NCBI RefSeq assembly: GCF_900231835.1
Contig: NZ_OCTN01000001.1
Span: 806,001 to 870,000, forward strand
Reading direction: 5' to 3'
Source: Pontivivens marinum
GTDB lineage: Bacteria > Pseudomonadota > Alphaproteobacteria > Rhodobacterales > Rhodobacteraceae
DNA: 64,000 nucleotides
Below, in pieces: positions 17,903 to 28,040 of this stretch. Below the pieces are notes generated by a model. It saw nothing but the letters and a program-made list of their open reading frames with translations. It was not told the origin of the DNA and ran no database searches. Each line of letters starts with the position of its first letter. The stretch's first letter is position 1. A program made the position numbers and the translations under genes.

Positions 17903-19837
17903 TCAGTCCTCCAGCGGTTCAAGGCTTAGCAAAACGTCGCCATCAGCAACCTGACGCCCCGGTGCAGCGGCCAGTTGCGCCACGATGCCATCGCGGGGGG
18001 CGGTCAGGGTATGCTCCATCTTCATCGCCTCCATCACGATCAACGCGTCGCCCTGCGATACGGCATCGCCCGGTTTGGTGTTCACCACCTTGATCAGGCC
18101 CGGCATCGGGGCCAGCAGGACATCGCCACCTGCGCCGCCCTCTGCCGCGCGGGCAAGCGGATCGATGCGTGTAAACACATGCGGCACGGCCCCGGCGAAG
18201 ATCGTTACTGTATCATCAGTACGGCTAAAACGATAGCGACCGCCGGTGAAGCGCACATCATGGCCCTGAACCCGCAGGCCCGTGATCGCCACATCAGCAT
18301 CACCCACACGCACCGCGAAATCGTCAGGGCCGTTGGTGGTAACGCGCACCGCATCCTCGCCCAATTCGATCGTTTGGACGTGCTGCGACCACAGGGTGAA
18401 GCCTGCCCGCGCAGGCGCATCAAACAGCCCCATCAGTGACAGCCCGGCAATGGCCGTGATTTGCGGCGTTGCTGGCTCCACATAGGTCAGCGCGGTTTGG
18501 TCCCGTTCAATCAGGCCGGTATCAACCTGACCGGCGGCGAACCCTGCATGACGGGTCAGCGCGGCGAGGAATGGCAGGTTGGTGACAGATCCGGCGACGA
18601 CCGTCTGCTCCAACGCGCTGCGCAACTGACCCAGCGCCACATCGCGGGTCGGGCCGTGGGTGATCAGCTTGGCAATCATCGGGTCGTAGAACGGCGTGAT
18701 CTCATCACCCGCGCGCACACCGCTATCGGCCCGAACATTGTCAGGGAAGCTCAGCGCATTCAGGCGGCCCGTGGCAGGCAGGAACCCCTTGGATGCGTCC
18801 TCGGCATATAGCCGCGCCTCGAAGGAATGGCCGGTTAGGGTGATGTCATCCTGCTGCGCGGGCAACGGTTCGCCCGCCGCAACGCGCAACTGCCACTCAA
18901 CCAGATCAACGCCGGTGATTGCCTCAGTCACGGGGTGTTCGACCTGTAGGCGGGTGTTCATCTCCATAAACCAGAACCCGTCAGGGCGCAGGCCGTCGGA
19001 CCCGTCCACGATGAATTCGATTGTGCCCGCACCGGCATAGCCAATCGCCTCCGCTGCCTTGACCGCTGCGGCGCCCATTGCAGCGCGCATTTCTGCGGTC
19101 ATGCCGGGGGCGGGGGCCTCCTCGATCACCTTTTGATGGCGACGCTGTAGCGAGCAATCACGCTCGTACAAATGCAGCGCGGTTTTACCATCGCCAAAGA
19201 CCTGCATCTCGATATGGCGGGGCGTGGTGATCCACTTTTCGATCAGCACAGCAGCATCCCCGAACGAGGCAAGCCCCTCACGCTGCGCCCCCTCCAGCCC
19301 GGCGCGGAAATCGGCGGGGGCGTCTACCTTGCGCATACCCTTACCGCCGCCACCGGCGCGGGCCTTGATCAGGACGGGATAGCCGATCTTGTCAGCCTCT
19401 GCCGCAAGGAAGTCGGCCCCCTGCTCCGCCCCGTGATAGCCGGGAACGACGGGCACGCCCGCCTCGACCATCAGCTTTTTCGCGGCATCCTTTAGGCCCA
19501 TGGCGCGGATGGCATCGGCGCTCGGCCCGATAAAGATCAGACCAGCCGCCGTGATCGCATCCACGAAATCAGGATTTTCCGACAGAAAGCCATAGCCCGG
19601 ATGGATCGCCTGCGCGCCGGTATCCAGCGCCGCCTGAATGATACGATCCCCCTTGAGGTAGCTTTCCCCAACAGGCGCTGCCCCGATATGCACCGCCTCA
19701 TCCGCCATTTGCGTATGCTTCGACTGCGCATCGGCGTCAGAATAGACCGCGACCGTGGCCACACCCATGCGGCGGGCGGTTTCGATCACACGGCAGGCAA
19801 TTTCGCCGCGATTGGCGATGAGAATTTTAGTGAACAT
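17903..19837 (-). CDS. mccA: Methylcrotonyl-CoA carboxylase biotin-carrying alpha subunit
   Basis: 644 residues. A biotin carboxylase half (1-450: 'ILIANRGEIACRVIETA', ATP-grasp 'KARAGGGGKGMRKV', 'FMEMNTRLQVEHPVTE') is followed by a linker and a biotinyl carrier domain with the biotinylated lysine Lys606 in 'VMEAMKMEH'. It carboxylates biotin for transfer to 3-methylcrotonyl-CoA by the beta subunit encoded upstream. The start ATG 19837 ('MFTKILIAN') has GGGAG at a good distance; the frame extends 19 codons further without support. The leucine-pathway context makes MCC more likely than propionyl- or geranyl-CoA carboxylase. Confidence 0.9.
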   Translation of the reverse strand: MFTKILIANRGEIACRVIETARRMGVATVAVYSDADAQSKHTQMADEAVHIGAAPVGESYLKGDRIIQAALDTGAQAIHPGYGFLSENPDFVDAITAAGLIFIGPSADAIRAMGLKDAAKKLMVEAGVPVVPGYHGAEQGADFLAAEADKIGYPVLIKARAGGGGKGMRKVDAPADFRAGLEGAQREGLASFGDAAVLIEKWITTPRHIEMQVFGDGKTALHLYERDCSLQRRHQKVIEEAPAPGMTAEMRAAMGAAAVKAAEAIGYAGAGTIEFIVDGSDGLRPDGFWFMEMNTRLQVEHPVTEAITGVDLVEWQLRVAAGEPLPAQQDDITLTGHSFEARLYAEDASKGFLPATGRLNALSFPDNVRADSGVRAGDEITPFYDPMIAKLITHGPTRDVALGQLRSALEQTVVAGSVTNLPFLAALTRHAGFAAGQVDTGLIERDQTALTYVEPATPQITAIAGLSLMGLFDAPARAGFTLWSQHVQTIELGEDAVRVTTNGPDDFAVRVGDADVAITGLRVQGHDVRFTGGRYRFSRTDDTVTIFAGAVPHVFTRIDPLARAAEGGAGGDVLLAPMPGLIKVVNTKPGDAVSQGDALIVMEAMKMEHTLTAPRDGIVAQLAAAPGRQVADGDVLLSLEPLED

Positions 19838-19903
19838 ATGGTGCGCTCCCTTGAGCTGACGGGTCACGGGCAGCGATCTGATCGAAACTTCCACGCATAA
19901 TCA

Positions 19904-21511
19904 TCACATGCGGAACACGCCGAAGCGTGTCTCCTCGATCGGTGCGTTCAGGCAGGCGCGTAGGGACAATGCCAGCACGTCGCGGGTTTTTTCGGGGGGG
20001 ATCACGCCGTCATCCCATAGGCGGGCGGAGGCATAGAGCGGGTGGGATTGTTCGGCGAACATCTCAACGGTGGGGCGCTTGAACTCGGCCTCCTCCTCGG
20101 CGGACCATGTGCCGCCCTTACGCTCAATCCCGTCGCGGCGCACGGTGGCCAGCACGCCAGCAGCCTGCTCCCCCCCCATGACCGAGATACGGCTGTTGGG
20201 CCATGTCCACAGAAAGCGCGGAGAGTATGCCCGCCCTGCCATGCCGTAATTGCCCGCGCCAAAACTGCCGCCGACCAGCACCGTGATCTTGGGCACCTTG
20301 GTGGTGGCGACGGCCGTGACCAGCTTGGCCCCGTGGCGCGCGATACCCTCGTTCTCGTATTTGCGACCAACCATAAAGCCGGTGATGTTTTGCAAGAAGA
20401 TCAGCGGGATTTTGCGCTGGCTGCACAGCTCAACAAAATGCGCGCCCTTTTGGGCGGCCTCGGAAAACAGCACGCCGTTATTGGCGATGATGCCAACGGG
20501 GCAGCCCTCGATATGGGCGAAGCCTGTTACCAGTGTTTTACCATACCGTTCCTTGAACTCGTCAAAGCGTGATCCGTCTACGATGCGGGCGATCACCTCA
20601 CGAATATCATAGGGGGTGGTCAGCGCGGCAGGCACAACACCTGTCAGGGTTTCGGGGGCGTAGGCGGGGGCCTCGGGCTCCTGCCACTCGACCGTTGCGG
20701 GGGTGGTCAGGTTCAGGTTGCCAACGACCTGTCGGGCGAGGGCCAGTGCGTGTGTGTCATCCTCGGCCAGATAATCCGCAACGCCGGACAAACGCGTGTG
20801 CACGTCGCCGCCGCCCAGATCTTCGGAGGTGACAACCTCACCCGTTGCCGCCTTGACCAAGGGGGGGCCGGCGAGGAAAATCGTGCCCTGTTCCTTCACA
20901 ATGATCGTCACATCAGACATCGCCGGAACATACGCTCCGCCCGCTGTGCAACTGCCCATCACCACCGCGATTTGCGGAATGCCCGCTGCGGACATATTCG
21001 CCTGATTGTAAAAGATACGCCCGAAATGGTCGCGATCAGGGAACACCTCGTCCTGATTGGGCAGGTTCGCACCGCCGGAATCCACCAGATAGATACAGGG
21101 CAGCCGGTTCTGCTCCGCAATTTCCTGCGCGCGCAGGTGCTTCTTGACGGTCATCGGATAGTAGGTGCCGCCCTTAACCGTCGCATCATTGCACAGGATC
21201 ATACATTGACGACCGGCGACCTGACCGATACCCGCAATCACGCCCGCACAGGGCGCCGCGCCGTCATACATGCCATGGGCGGCTGTGGCGCCAACCTCCA
21301 GAAACGGCGTGCCGGCATCCAGCAGGTTTGCGACCCGTTCACGCGGAGGCATTTTCCCGCGCGACACATGCCGCTCTAGCGAACGCGCACCGCCACCCGC
21401 CGCCGCAGCAGCCGCAGCCGTTGCAATTTCAGCAGCGGCGGCGGCGTGGGCGGCCTGATTGGCCTCGAACACCTCTGATCCGGCAAGAGCCTCGGTCTGT
21501 AACTTGGTCAT
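19904..21511 (-). CDS. mccB: Methylcrotonyl-CoA carboxylase carboxyltransferase beta subunit
   Basis: 535 residues with the two crotonase-like carboxyltransferase domains. The N-terminal half shows '[18 protein letters not shown]' and '[13 protein letters not shown]'; the C-terminal half shows '[24 protein letters not shown]', '[13 protein letters not shown]' and '[20 protein letters not shown]'. The sequence matches the MCC beta branch, which starts with '[15 protein letters not shown]'-like segments. The start is ATG 21511 ('[11 protein letters not shown]'). It precedes mccA by 66 bases and follows the EcsC-family gene. Confidence 0.93.
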   Translation of the reverse strand: MTKLQTEALAGSEVFEANQAAHAAAAAEIATAAAAAAAGGGARSLERHVSRGKMPPRERVANLLDAGTPFLEVGATAAHGMYDGAAPCAGVIAGIGQVAGRQCMILCNDATVKGGTYYPMTVKKHLRAQEIAEQNRLPCIYLVDSGGANLPNQDEVFPDRDHFGRIFYNQANMSAAGIPQIAVVMGSCTAGGAYVPAMSDVTIIVKEQGTIFLAGPPLVKAATGEVVTSEDLGGGDVHTRLSGVADYLAEDDTHALALARQVVGNLNLTTPATVEWQEPEAPAYAPETLTGVVPAALTTPYDIREVIARIVDGSRFDEFKERYGKTLVTGFAHIEGCPVGIIANNGVLFSEAAQKGAHFVELCSQRKIPLIFLQNITGFMVGRKYENEGIARHGAKLVTAVATTKVPKITVLVGGSFGAGNYGMAGRAYSPRFLWTWPNSRISVMGGEQAAGVLATVRRDGIERKGGTWSAEEEAEFKRPTVEMFAEQSHPLYASARLWDDGVIPPEKTRDVLALSLRACLNAPIEETRFGVFRM

Positions 21512-21545
21512 CGCAAATCTCTCTCTACGGCGCTGCTGTTCACTC

Positions 21546-22394
21546 TCATACCGGCGTTTCCTCAACGGTCTCGGCGTAGCCACGGGTGGCCAGCCAGCGT
21601 TCGCGGTAGGCATATCGGGCCGCCAGCGCCACATCGCTGAGGAAGGCCGCATTCACGCTCGCCCCGATCACGGCCCCGAACACAGGAACAATCTGTGCCG
21701 CCTTACGCTGCGCCAAATTCACGCCCAGTTGTTCGGCCAAGGCACGCACAGCGGCAACGCTGGCCGTTCCCGGGCCGCTCATCCGGGCGATGGCTTGAAA
21801 ATCATGGTCCTGTATCGCTTCGGGCCGGTTGACCGCATCGACGAATAGCAGGGCCTGCTCCTTGTCCGCGCGATCATTTGCACCGGCCAGCGCAAGGATG
21901 CTCATGACGAAGCTCCGCTCCGCCGGTCCGCTTTCGCCAAAGCCATAGCACAGCCCGACCGCACGCGCCGTGCGCATGGCCAAGGTGATGGAGGTCGGAA
22001 CATCCACCACCAGCCCGATCGCACCAACAGCGCCAGCCGCGCCGCCGGATGTCATACCGTAGCCAATCGCCCAGCGTCGGGCATCCTGAGCGGCGGCATC
22101 ACATGCGAACAGATCCGCGAAATCATGGTCGATCAACACACGGCGCAGGCTGGCATTGGCGGCGAAATCCGCACCGGTCAGGGCCAGCTCGATCGCCTCC
22201 ACCGGAATCAGCCGTGACGCGATCCACCCCGCAGGGCGTGTCACCGCACGGGCGAATCGGGGCAGGATTGCGGGCCTTTGCACGCGATATTGCGATTGCT
22301 CGGCCAACACGGCCCGACAGGCCTGCGGGGGCAGATCAACACTGTCCTGCGCCACTTCATCCAGTTGCGGTACTGCTTTTAGGTTACTGACCAT
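21546..22394 (-). CDS. EcsC family protein
   Basis: 282 residues. The EcsC-like core has a Gly/Ala-rich hydrophobic segment ('[24 protein letters not shown]', about 115-140) followed by '[21 protein letters not shown]'. Family members are poorly understood; in Bacillus EcsC accompanies the Ecs ABC transporter. Its start overlaps the end of the LprI-like gene by 11 bases, so the two are probably co-translated. It lies between ivd and mccB although no leucine-degradation role is known. Confidence 0.8.
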   Translation of the reverse strand: MVSNLKAVPQLDEVAQDSVDLPPQACRAVLAEQSQYRVQRPAILPRFARAVTRPAGWIASRLIPVEAIELALTGADFAANASLRRVLIDHDFADLFACDAAAQDARRWAIGYGMTSGGAAGAVGAIGLVVDVPTSITLAMRTARAVGLCYGFGESGPAERSFVMSILALAGANDRADKEQALLFVDAVNRPEAIQDHDFQAIARMSGPGTASVAAVRALAEQLGVNLAQRKAAQIVPVFGAVIGASVNAAFLSDVALAARYAYRERWLATRGYAETVEETPV

Positions 22395-22920
22395 CGGGCA
22401 ACCCCTCGGTCGAAAGGTACAATGCCTGCTCCGCCGTTAAGCGCATCAAACAGCCAAGCGTTGCAGGCCCGCCACCAGTGCCGCCGCCCCATTGCGCACG
22501 CTCGAAATCACAGGTCGCATCACGATAGGCGACCCATGCCCGCTGCATGTCGCGCAGGGCTGGCTGCATCGGTGGCACGTTATAGTCAGCGCCCTCCGCA
22601 TCCCGACGTTCCATCACGGCGACCACGCGCTGATATTCGGTGTTCAGCATCCCGTCCCAGACCTGCAATTCGCGGTCCAGACAGCCTCCCATGCCGACGG
22701 TGCTTTCCCCACCGACAGAATCCTTCATGCAAGCATTTGCCGCGCGACCGATACAGCCACGACTATCGCCATCACGCGCCGCGCATTGCGCGACAATCTC
22801 CGCGTCAAACTCCAGGTCTTGCGCAGATACCGGCCCGACCGATGCGCATAGGGCGGCAACAGCCAGTGCTGCGCCCCTCGCAAAATCGAGCCTCGTCAGT
22901 TGAGTGCCGTACAACATCAC
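22384..22920 (-). CDS. LprI-like (DUF1311) secreted protein
   Basis: 178 residues with a signal peptide (about residues 1-33, ending 'ASVGPVSA'), then a Cys-rich domain. The family pattern 'CxxRELxVWDxxLNxxYxxV' is visible at 'CLDRELQVWDGMLNTEYQRVV', with 'RDMQRAWVAYRDATCDFE' and a final 'GCLMRLTAEQALYL'. Related mycobacterial LprI inhibits lysozyme, but many members have no known role. Six or more cysteines suggest disulfides in the periplasm. Overlaps the EcsC-family gene. Confidence 0.8.
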   Translation of the reverse strand: MMLYGTQLTRLDFARGAALAVAALCASVGPVSAQDLEFDAEIVAQCAARDGDSRGCIGRAANACMKDSVGGESTVGMGGCLDRELQVWDGMLNTEYQRVVAVMERRDAEGADYNVPPMQPALRDMQRAWVAYRDATCDFERAQWGGGTGGGPATLGCLMRLTAEQALYLSTEGLPDGQ

Positions 22921-23035
22921 TTGAAAGCCTCCCTCTGTCCGAACTCTTGGATAGAAGAAAAGGTAGGGATGAAATCAGCGACACCCAAACCCGCCTGATC
23001 GTTACCGCCCAGACCGCGCACGGATGAGGCGCGCA

Positions 23036-24199
23036 TTACGCCGTGACCTTCATCAGCTCCCGCCCGCACAACATCCGGCGGATTTCGCTGGTGCCTGCGC
23101 CGATCTCCATCAGCTTGGCATCGCGCATGATCCGCGACAGGGGCGAATCATTCAGGAAGCCCGCGCCGCCCATCGCCTGCACGCCCTGAATAGCCTGCAA
23201 CATGGCCTGCTCGGAACAATACAGCACACAGGCCGCCGCGTCCTGACGGGTCACTTGCCCCCGATCACAGGCTGCCGCAACGGCATACAAATACGCCCGC
23301 GCCGTGTTCATCGAGGTATACAGATCCGCGATCTTGCCCTGCATCAACTGGAAGTCGCCGATCTTCTGACCGAACTGCTTACGCTCATGCATATAGGGCA
23401 TGATATGGTCCAGAATGGCGTGCATCAGGCCGACGCCGATGCCTGACAGCACCACACGCTCATAATCCAGACCGGACATCAGGACGTTTACGCCCTTGCC
23501 CTCCTCACCCAGAATATTCTCGAACGGAACCTCGACATCCTCGAAAATCAGCTCGGCGGTGTTTGACCCGCGCATGCCCAGCTTGTCGAAATGCGGACCG
23601 ACGCTGAAACCGGTCATTTCCTTTTCGATCAGAAACGCCGTCAGGCCACGCGATCCCGCATCGGGGTCCGTCTTGGCATAAACCACCAGGGTGGATGCCT
23701 CGGGCGAGTTGGTGATCCAGTATTTATTGCCGTTCAGAACGAAGCGGTCGTTCCGCTTTTCCGCGCGCAGGCTCATCGACACAACGTCGGAACCGGCCCC
23801 TGCCTCGGACATGGCCAGCGATCCGACATGCTCGCCGGAAATCAGCTTGGGCAGGTATTTCGCCTTTTGCTCGGCATTGCCGTTCAGCGCGATCTGGTTG
23901 ACGCACAGGTTGGAATGCGCCCCGTAGCTGAGGCTGACCGAGGCAGACGCACGCGCCATTTCCTCAACCGCGACGGCATGGGCCAGATATCCCATACCCG
24001 CGCCGCCATCTTCCTCGGGCACAGTGATTCCCAATAGGCCCAGATCGCCCATCTCGCGCCACAACTCGGCCGGAAACTCGTTCTTGCGGTCGATATCGGC
24101 TGCCATCGGGGCAACACGATCCTGCGCCCAACGATGCACCATATCGCGCAGTGCTTCGATTTCCTCACCCAGTGCGAAATTCATGGATGCGTTAAACAT
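23036..24199 (-). CDS. ivd: Isovaleryl-CoA dehydrogenase
   Basis: A 387-residue FAD enzyme of the acyl-CoA dehydrogenase family that oxidises isovaleryl-CoA to 3-methylcrotonyl-CoA and feeds electrons to ETF. The signature 'AMSEAGAGSDVVSM', 'NKYWITNSPEA', the catalytic Glu region 'GLDYERVVLSG' and the C-terminal 'MGGAGFLNDSPLSRIMRDAKLMEIGAGTSEIRR' region match the IVD branch. ATG 24199 has GGAGGA six bases upstream. It is probably the first gene of the minus-strand cluster; a palindrome lies 40 bases upstream. Confidence 0.94.
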   Translation of the reverse strand: MFNASMNFALGEEIEALRDMVHRWAQDRVAPMAADIDRKNEFPAELWREMGDLGLLGITVPEEDGGAGMGYLAHAVAVEEMARASASVSLSYGAHSNLCVNQIALNGNAEQKAKYLPKLISGEHVGSLAMSEAGAGSDVVSMSLRAEKRNDRFVLNGNKYWITNSPEASTLVVYAKTDPDAGSRGLTAFLIEKEMTGFSVGPHFDKLGMRGSNTAELIFEDVEVPFENILGEEGKGVNVLMSGLDYERVVLSGIGVGLMHAILDHIMPYMHERKQFGQKIGDFQLMQGKIADLYTSMNTARAYLYAVAAACDRGQVTRQDAAACVLYCSEQAMLQAIQGVQAMGGAGFLNDSPLSRIMRDAKLMEIGAGTSEIRRMLCGRELMKVTA

Positions 24200-24238
24200 G
24201 GCTTTCCTCCAAATGCGATCATCGCCGCTTACGGGTAT

Positions 24239-24254
24239 ATGAACACATGTTCAT
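24239..24254. promoter_or_regulatory. Palindromic operator candidate between ivd and hisB
   Basis: ATGAACA-CA-TGTTCAT, a perfect 7-2-7 inverted repeat, 40 bases upstream of the ivd start and 78 bases upstream of hisB. It has the size of a TetR- or MarR-type operator. No regulator gene for the leucine-degradation cluster is present in the window. Confidence 0.5.
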
Positions 24255-24331
24255 TTATCTGGCAACAACCTTGTTTGCGACCGGCGCGGCGCGGCGCTAT
24301 AAGGCAGCGCAGACCTTAGCGGAGGCTCCCC

Positions 24332-24919
24332 ATGCGCAGCGCCACCATCACCCGCAAAACAGCGGAAACCGACATCACGGTAGACATCAACCTCGACGGA
24401 ACGGGGCGGTACGATAACCAGACCGGCGTGGGGTTCTTTGACCATATGCTGGACCAACTTGCCCGCCATGCCCTGATCGACATGACGGTACGGTGCGCGG
24501 GCGACCTGCATATCGACGACCACCACACGGTGGAGGATGTGGGCATCGCACTGGGTCAGGCCCTGACACAGGCAATGGGCGACAAGCGCGGCATTGTGCG
24601 CTATGGCTCCTGCCTGCTGCCGATGGACGACTCACTGGTGCGTGCGGCGCTGGACCTGTCCGCGCGGCCCTATCTGGTGTGGAAGGTAGACTTCCCCACC
24701 CCCGCGATCAAAACCTTCGATACCGAACTGGTGCGTGAGTTTTTCCAAGCCTTCGCGACCCATGGAGGCATCACGCTGCATGTTGAAAAGCTGGACGGCA
24801 TCAACTCGCACCACATCGCCGAGGCCGCATTCAAGGCAGTGGCACGCGCCCTGCGCGACGCATTGGAAACCGATCCGCGCAAGGGCGACGCGATCCCCTC
24901 GACAAAGGGCATGCTGTGA
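24332..24919 (+). CDS. hisB: Imidazoleglycerol-phosphate dehydratase
   Basis: 195 residues, the monofunctional dehydratase (no phosphatase domain) for step six of histidine synthesis. The two metal-binding His clusters are seen in '[15 protein letters not shown]' and '[14 protein letters not shown]', repeated in the second half ('[15 protein letters not shown]', '[17 protein letters not shown]'). The start is ATG 24332 after CGGAGG. It overlaps hisH by four bases (GTGA). Confidence 0.97.
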   Translation: MRSATITRKTAETDITVDINLDGTGRYDNQTGVGFFDHMLDQLARHALIDMTVRCAGDLHIDDHHTVEDVGIALGQALTQAMGDKRGIVRYGSCLLPMDDSLVRAALDLSARPYLVWKVDFPTPAIKTFDTELVREFFQAFATHGGITLHVEKLDGINSHHIAEAAFKAVARALRDALETDPRKGDAIPSTKGML

Positions 24920-25551
24920 CCTGCGCAATCATCGATTACGGCTCCGGCAACCTGCACTCGGCTGAGAAATCGTTCCAGCGGATGCGGCGTGAGGCAGGCG
25001 GCCCCGAAATCATCGTCACCGCCGACCCCGAGGTCGTGCGCAAGGCAGACCGCATCGTGCTGCCCGGCGTTGGTGCCTTTGCCGATTGTCAGGCGGGCCT
25101 GATGGCGGCGCAGGGCATGGTTGAGGTGCTGCGCGAACGGGTCGATGCAGGCACCCCCTTCATGGGGATCTGCGTTGGCATGCAGTTGCTGGCTACCGTC
25201 GGGCGTGAATTTGGCGAAACGCCGGGTCTCGACTGGATTCCGGGAGCGGTTACCGCGCTAACCCCGTCCGATCCGGCGCTAAAGGTGCCGCATATGGGCT
25301 GGAATGAACTGCACATCGACCAACCCCACGCGATCTTTGACGGGGTACAGGCGGGCGCGCATGCCTATTTCGTACACTCGTTCCACCTGACACCGGATAA
25401 CATGGCGCACCGGTTGGCCCATGTGGATTACGGAACCGAAGTGACCGCCGCCGTGGGGCGTGACAACATTATCGGGCTGCAATTCCACCCCGAGAAATCA
25501 CAGCGCACCGGTCTGGACGTTATCGGCAACTTCCTGAACTGGACACCGTAA
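24916..25551 (+). CDS. hisH: Imidazole glycerol phosphate synthase glutaminase subunit
   Basis: 211 residues, class I glutamine amidotransferase that feeds ammonia to HisF. The nucleophile elbow 'GICVGMQLL' and the His-Glu pair in '[10 protein letters not shown]' are present. It begins with GTG overlapping the hisB stop. Its partner hisF lies about 4.3 kb downstream, after four non-histidine genes and hisA. Confidence 0.96.
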   Translation: MTCAIIDYGSGNLHSAEKSFQRMRREAGGPEIIVTADPEVVRKADRIVLPGVGAFADCQAGLMAAQGMVEVLRERVDAGTPFMGICVGMQLLATVGREFGETPGLDWIPGAVTALTPSDPALKVPHMGWNELHIDQPHAIFDGVQAGAHAYFVHSFHLTPDNMAHRLAHVDYGTEVTAAVGRDNIIGLQFHPEKSQRTGLDVIGNFLNWTP

Positions 25552-26463
25552 GTGGACCTGACGGCGATCCTGAACGGGATCACGGATGACATGGCCGCCC
25601 GCCCCGATCGTGGGGCGGTTGCGCGCTATATTCCGCAGCTTGCCAATGTGGACCCCGACCAGTTTGCGATGTCGATCTGTCTGGCTGATGGCACGCAACT
25701 GTCCGCAGGCGATGCGCAGGTGCCGTTTTCGATCCAGTCAGTGTCCAAGGTTTTTTCACTCGCACTGGCCCTGGGCCGCGTGGGCGACAACCTGTGGACC
25801 CGCGTCGGGCGCGAACCGTCCGGTCAGGCCTTCGACTCGATCCTGTTATTGGAGCAGGAAAAGGGCCGCCCCCGTAATCCCTTCATCAATGCAGGCGCCA
25901 TCGTCACCACAGATACCTATCTGGAGGGGCACAGTCCGGCCGAGGCACTGGGCGGCCTGATGCGTTTCATCCGCGAGGCAGCAGATGATGACAGCATCCA
26001 TATCGATGAGGACGTCGCCCGATCCGAGATCGCAACCGGCCACCGCAACTTCGCGCTCGCCCATTATATGCAGTCCCATGGCAATCTGCGCCACGCGCCG
26101 GAGCTGACCCTCGGCACCTATTTCCACCAATGCGCCGTCGCGATGAACACGGACCAACTGGCCCGTGCGGGGCGGTTCCTGATGAATGCACCGGACATGC
26201 CGCGCATGGTGTCGGATGGCCGTGTGCGCCGGATCAATGCGCTAATGCTGACCTGCGGGCAATATGACGGCTCGGGTGATTTCGCCTATCGGGTTGGCCT
26301 ACCCGGGAAAAGCGGCGTTGGCGGCGGCATTCTGGTCATCGCACCGGGCAAAGCCTCAATCGCGGTCTGGTCACCGGGCCTGAACGATTACGGCAACTCG
26401 CATCTGGGCACCATCGCGGTCGAGGTTCTGGCCCGCAAAACCGGTTGGTCGATTTTCGGGTAA
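25552..26463 (+). CDS. glsA: Glutaminase
   Basis: A 303-residue serine-dependent beta-lactamase-fold glutaminase converting glutamine to glutamate and ammonia. The SxxK catalytic pair is in '[13 protein letters not shown]'; '[14 protein letters not shown]', '[12 protein letters not shown]' and the C-terminal '[15 protein letters not shown]' are family hallmarks. It begins at GTG 25552 immediately after the hisH stop, so it is probably translated from the same mRNA as hisBH. Two small hairpins follow it. Confidence 0.95.
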   Translation: MDLTAILNGITDDMAARPDRGAVARYIPQLANVDPDQFAMSICLADGTQLSAGDAQVPFSIQSVSKVFSLALALGRVGDNLWTRVGREPSGQAFDSILLLEQEKGRPRNPFINAGAIVTTDTYLEGHSPAEALGGLMRFIREAADDDSIHIDEDVARSEIATGHRNFALAHYMQSHGNLRHAPELTLGTYFHQCAVAMNTDQLARAGRFLMNAPDMPRMVSDGRVRRINALMLTCGQYDGSGDFAYRVGLPGKSGVGGGILVIAPGKASIAVWSPGLNDYGNSHLGTIAVEVLARKTGWSIFG

Positions 26464-26468
26464 TGCTT

Positions 26469-26518
26469 GACGCGGGGGCGTCGCCGGGCGTATCGGGGCG
26501 CAGGCCTCTGACGCCTGC
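26469..26518 (+). terminator. Tandem hairpins after glsA
   Basis: Two short GC-rich inverted repeats, 26469-26482 (5-bp stem) and 26500-26518 (6-bp stem), follow the glutaminase gene. No T-tract follows, so this is at best a weak terminator or a 3'-end stabiliser. Confidence 0.3.
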
Positions 26519-26648
26519 CGCCCGCTGACATGATGTCTTGGTAAAGTTCTGAATGATGATTGGTTAGATTCCCCTACGCATATCGCGCGGGTGGCAATGC
26601 GGGTGTCCATCCTAATTTCGCGCGACCTTGCATGAGGAATACGGGCCG

Positions 26649-28040
26649 ATGTCCGACACCCGATCCAATTCATTTCTGACCGGACCTATGTGGTCCATCT
26701 ACGCGAAAACGGCGCTGCCCATCATCTTTGTCATGGGGATGAACGGGCTGCTTTCGGTTGCCGACGCGCTGTTTCTGGGCCGCTATGTCGGGCCGGACGC
26801 GCTAGCCGCTGTGACGCTGATGTTTCCGCTATATATGCTGATTATCGCACTGGCGACACTGGTTTCCAGCGGTATGTCCAGCCTGCTGGCGCGGCACCTT
26901 GGCGCAGGGCGGCTGGATCAGGCGCAGGCGGTCTTTGCCGGTGCACACGGCCTTGCCCTGACCGTCGCGGCGATCCTGATTGCGCTGTTCTTCGTGGCAG
27001 GAGTTGCTGCGGCAAATCTGGCGGCGGGCGGTTCCGCTGCGCTGGCCGATATGGGGCTGACCTATCTGCGCATCACGGTGCTGTTCTCACCCCTGCTTTT
27101 CGTGCTGTCCGTCAATTCCGACACCCTGCGAAACGAGGGGCGGGTGGCGCTGATGGCGGGGACAAGCCTGCTGGTCTCCCTCGCCAATATCGCCTTCAAC
27201 TACCTGCTGATCGCGGTGTTGGAGATGGGCGTTGCCGGTTCCGCCTATGGCACCGCACTGGCCCAAGCATTTGCCATGTGCTGCATCATCACCTTTCGCA
27301 TCTGGGGGCGCACGGACCTGACGCTACGCATCCTGCGCGAAAACAGCCTGATGCATGGCTGGCAGCGCATCCTGCAACTCGGCGCACCGCAAAGCCTCGG
27401 CTTTATCGGCATGGCGCTGGGGTCCGCAACGATCATGGGGGCGCTGCAATTCGTGAACAGCCCCGACTATCAGGCGACAATCTCGGCCTATGGTATCATC
27501 ACGCGGGTCATGACCTTTGTGTTTTTGCCGCTGCTGGGGCTGTCCCATGCGATGCAAACGATCACGGGCAATAATTTCGGCGCGGCGCAACGGCACCGCT
27601 CGAACAATAGCGTCAGCTTTGCGGTGCTGACGGCGCTGATCTACTGCACGACGGCGCAACTTGTGATGCAAACGCTGGCAGGGCCAATCGGCGCGGCATT
27701 CGTTGAAAACCCGCAGGTCATTGCGCAGGTTGAACGCATCCTGCCAACAATCACATTGGCGTTTTTCCTGTCGGGCCCACTGATGATGATCTCGGCCTAT
27801 TTTCAGGCAACGGGCGATGCGACGCGCGCGGCACTGTTGAGCCTGTCCAAGCCCTACCTGTTTTCCATCCCGATGACCTGCATTTTGACGCTGACCATGG
27901 GCGAGGACGGCATCTGGATCGCCGGACCGATAGCCGAGCTGTGCCTGCTAACCCTGACCATCGCGGTCCTGACCTACACTGCCCGCCAGAAATCACTGCG
28001 CTGGGGCATTTTCCACACCATCACGGGGGAACAATCATGA
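26649..28040 (+). CDS. MATE family efflux transporter
   Basis: 463 residues with about 12 membrane helices in two homologous halves, typical of Na+- or H+-coupled multidrug/toxin exporters. The first half has 'PIIFVMGMNGLLSVADALFLGRYVGPDALAAV' and the second half the matching 'FLPLLGLSHAMQTITGNNFGA'. The start ATG 26649 has GAGGAA about ten bases upstream; a TTG at 26628 is less likely. The substrate is unknown. Its stop overlaps the next start (ATGA). Confidence 0.88.
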   Translation: MSDTRSNSFLTGPMWSIYAKTALPIIFVMGMNGLLSVADALFLGRYVGPDALAAVTLMFPLYMLIIALATLVSSGMSSLLARHLGAGRLDQAQAVFAGAHGLALTVAAILIALFFVAGVAAANLAAGGSAALADMGLTYLRITVLFSPLLFVLSVNSDTLRNEGRVALMAGTSLLVSLANIAFNYLLIAVLEMGVAGSAYGTALAQAFAMCCIITFRIWGRTDLTLRILRENSLMHGWQRILQLGAPQSLGFIGMALGSATIMGALQFVNSPDYQATISAYGIITRVMTFVFLPLLGLSHAMQTITGNNFGAAQRHRSNNSVSFAVLTALIYCTTAQLVMQTLAGPIGAAFVENPQVIAQVERILPTITLAFFLSGPLMMISAYFQATGDATRAALLSLSKPYLFSIPMTCILTLTMGEDGIWIAGPIAELCLLTLTIAVLTYTARQKSLRWGIFHTITGEQS

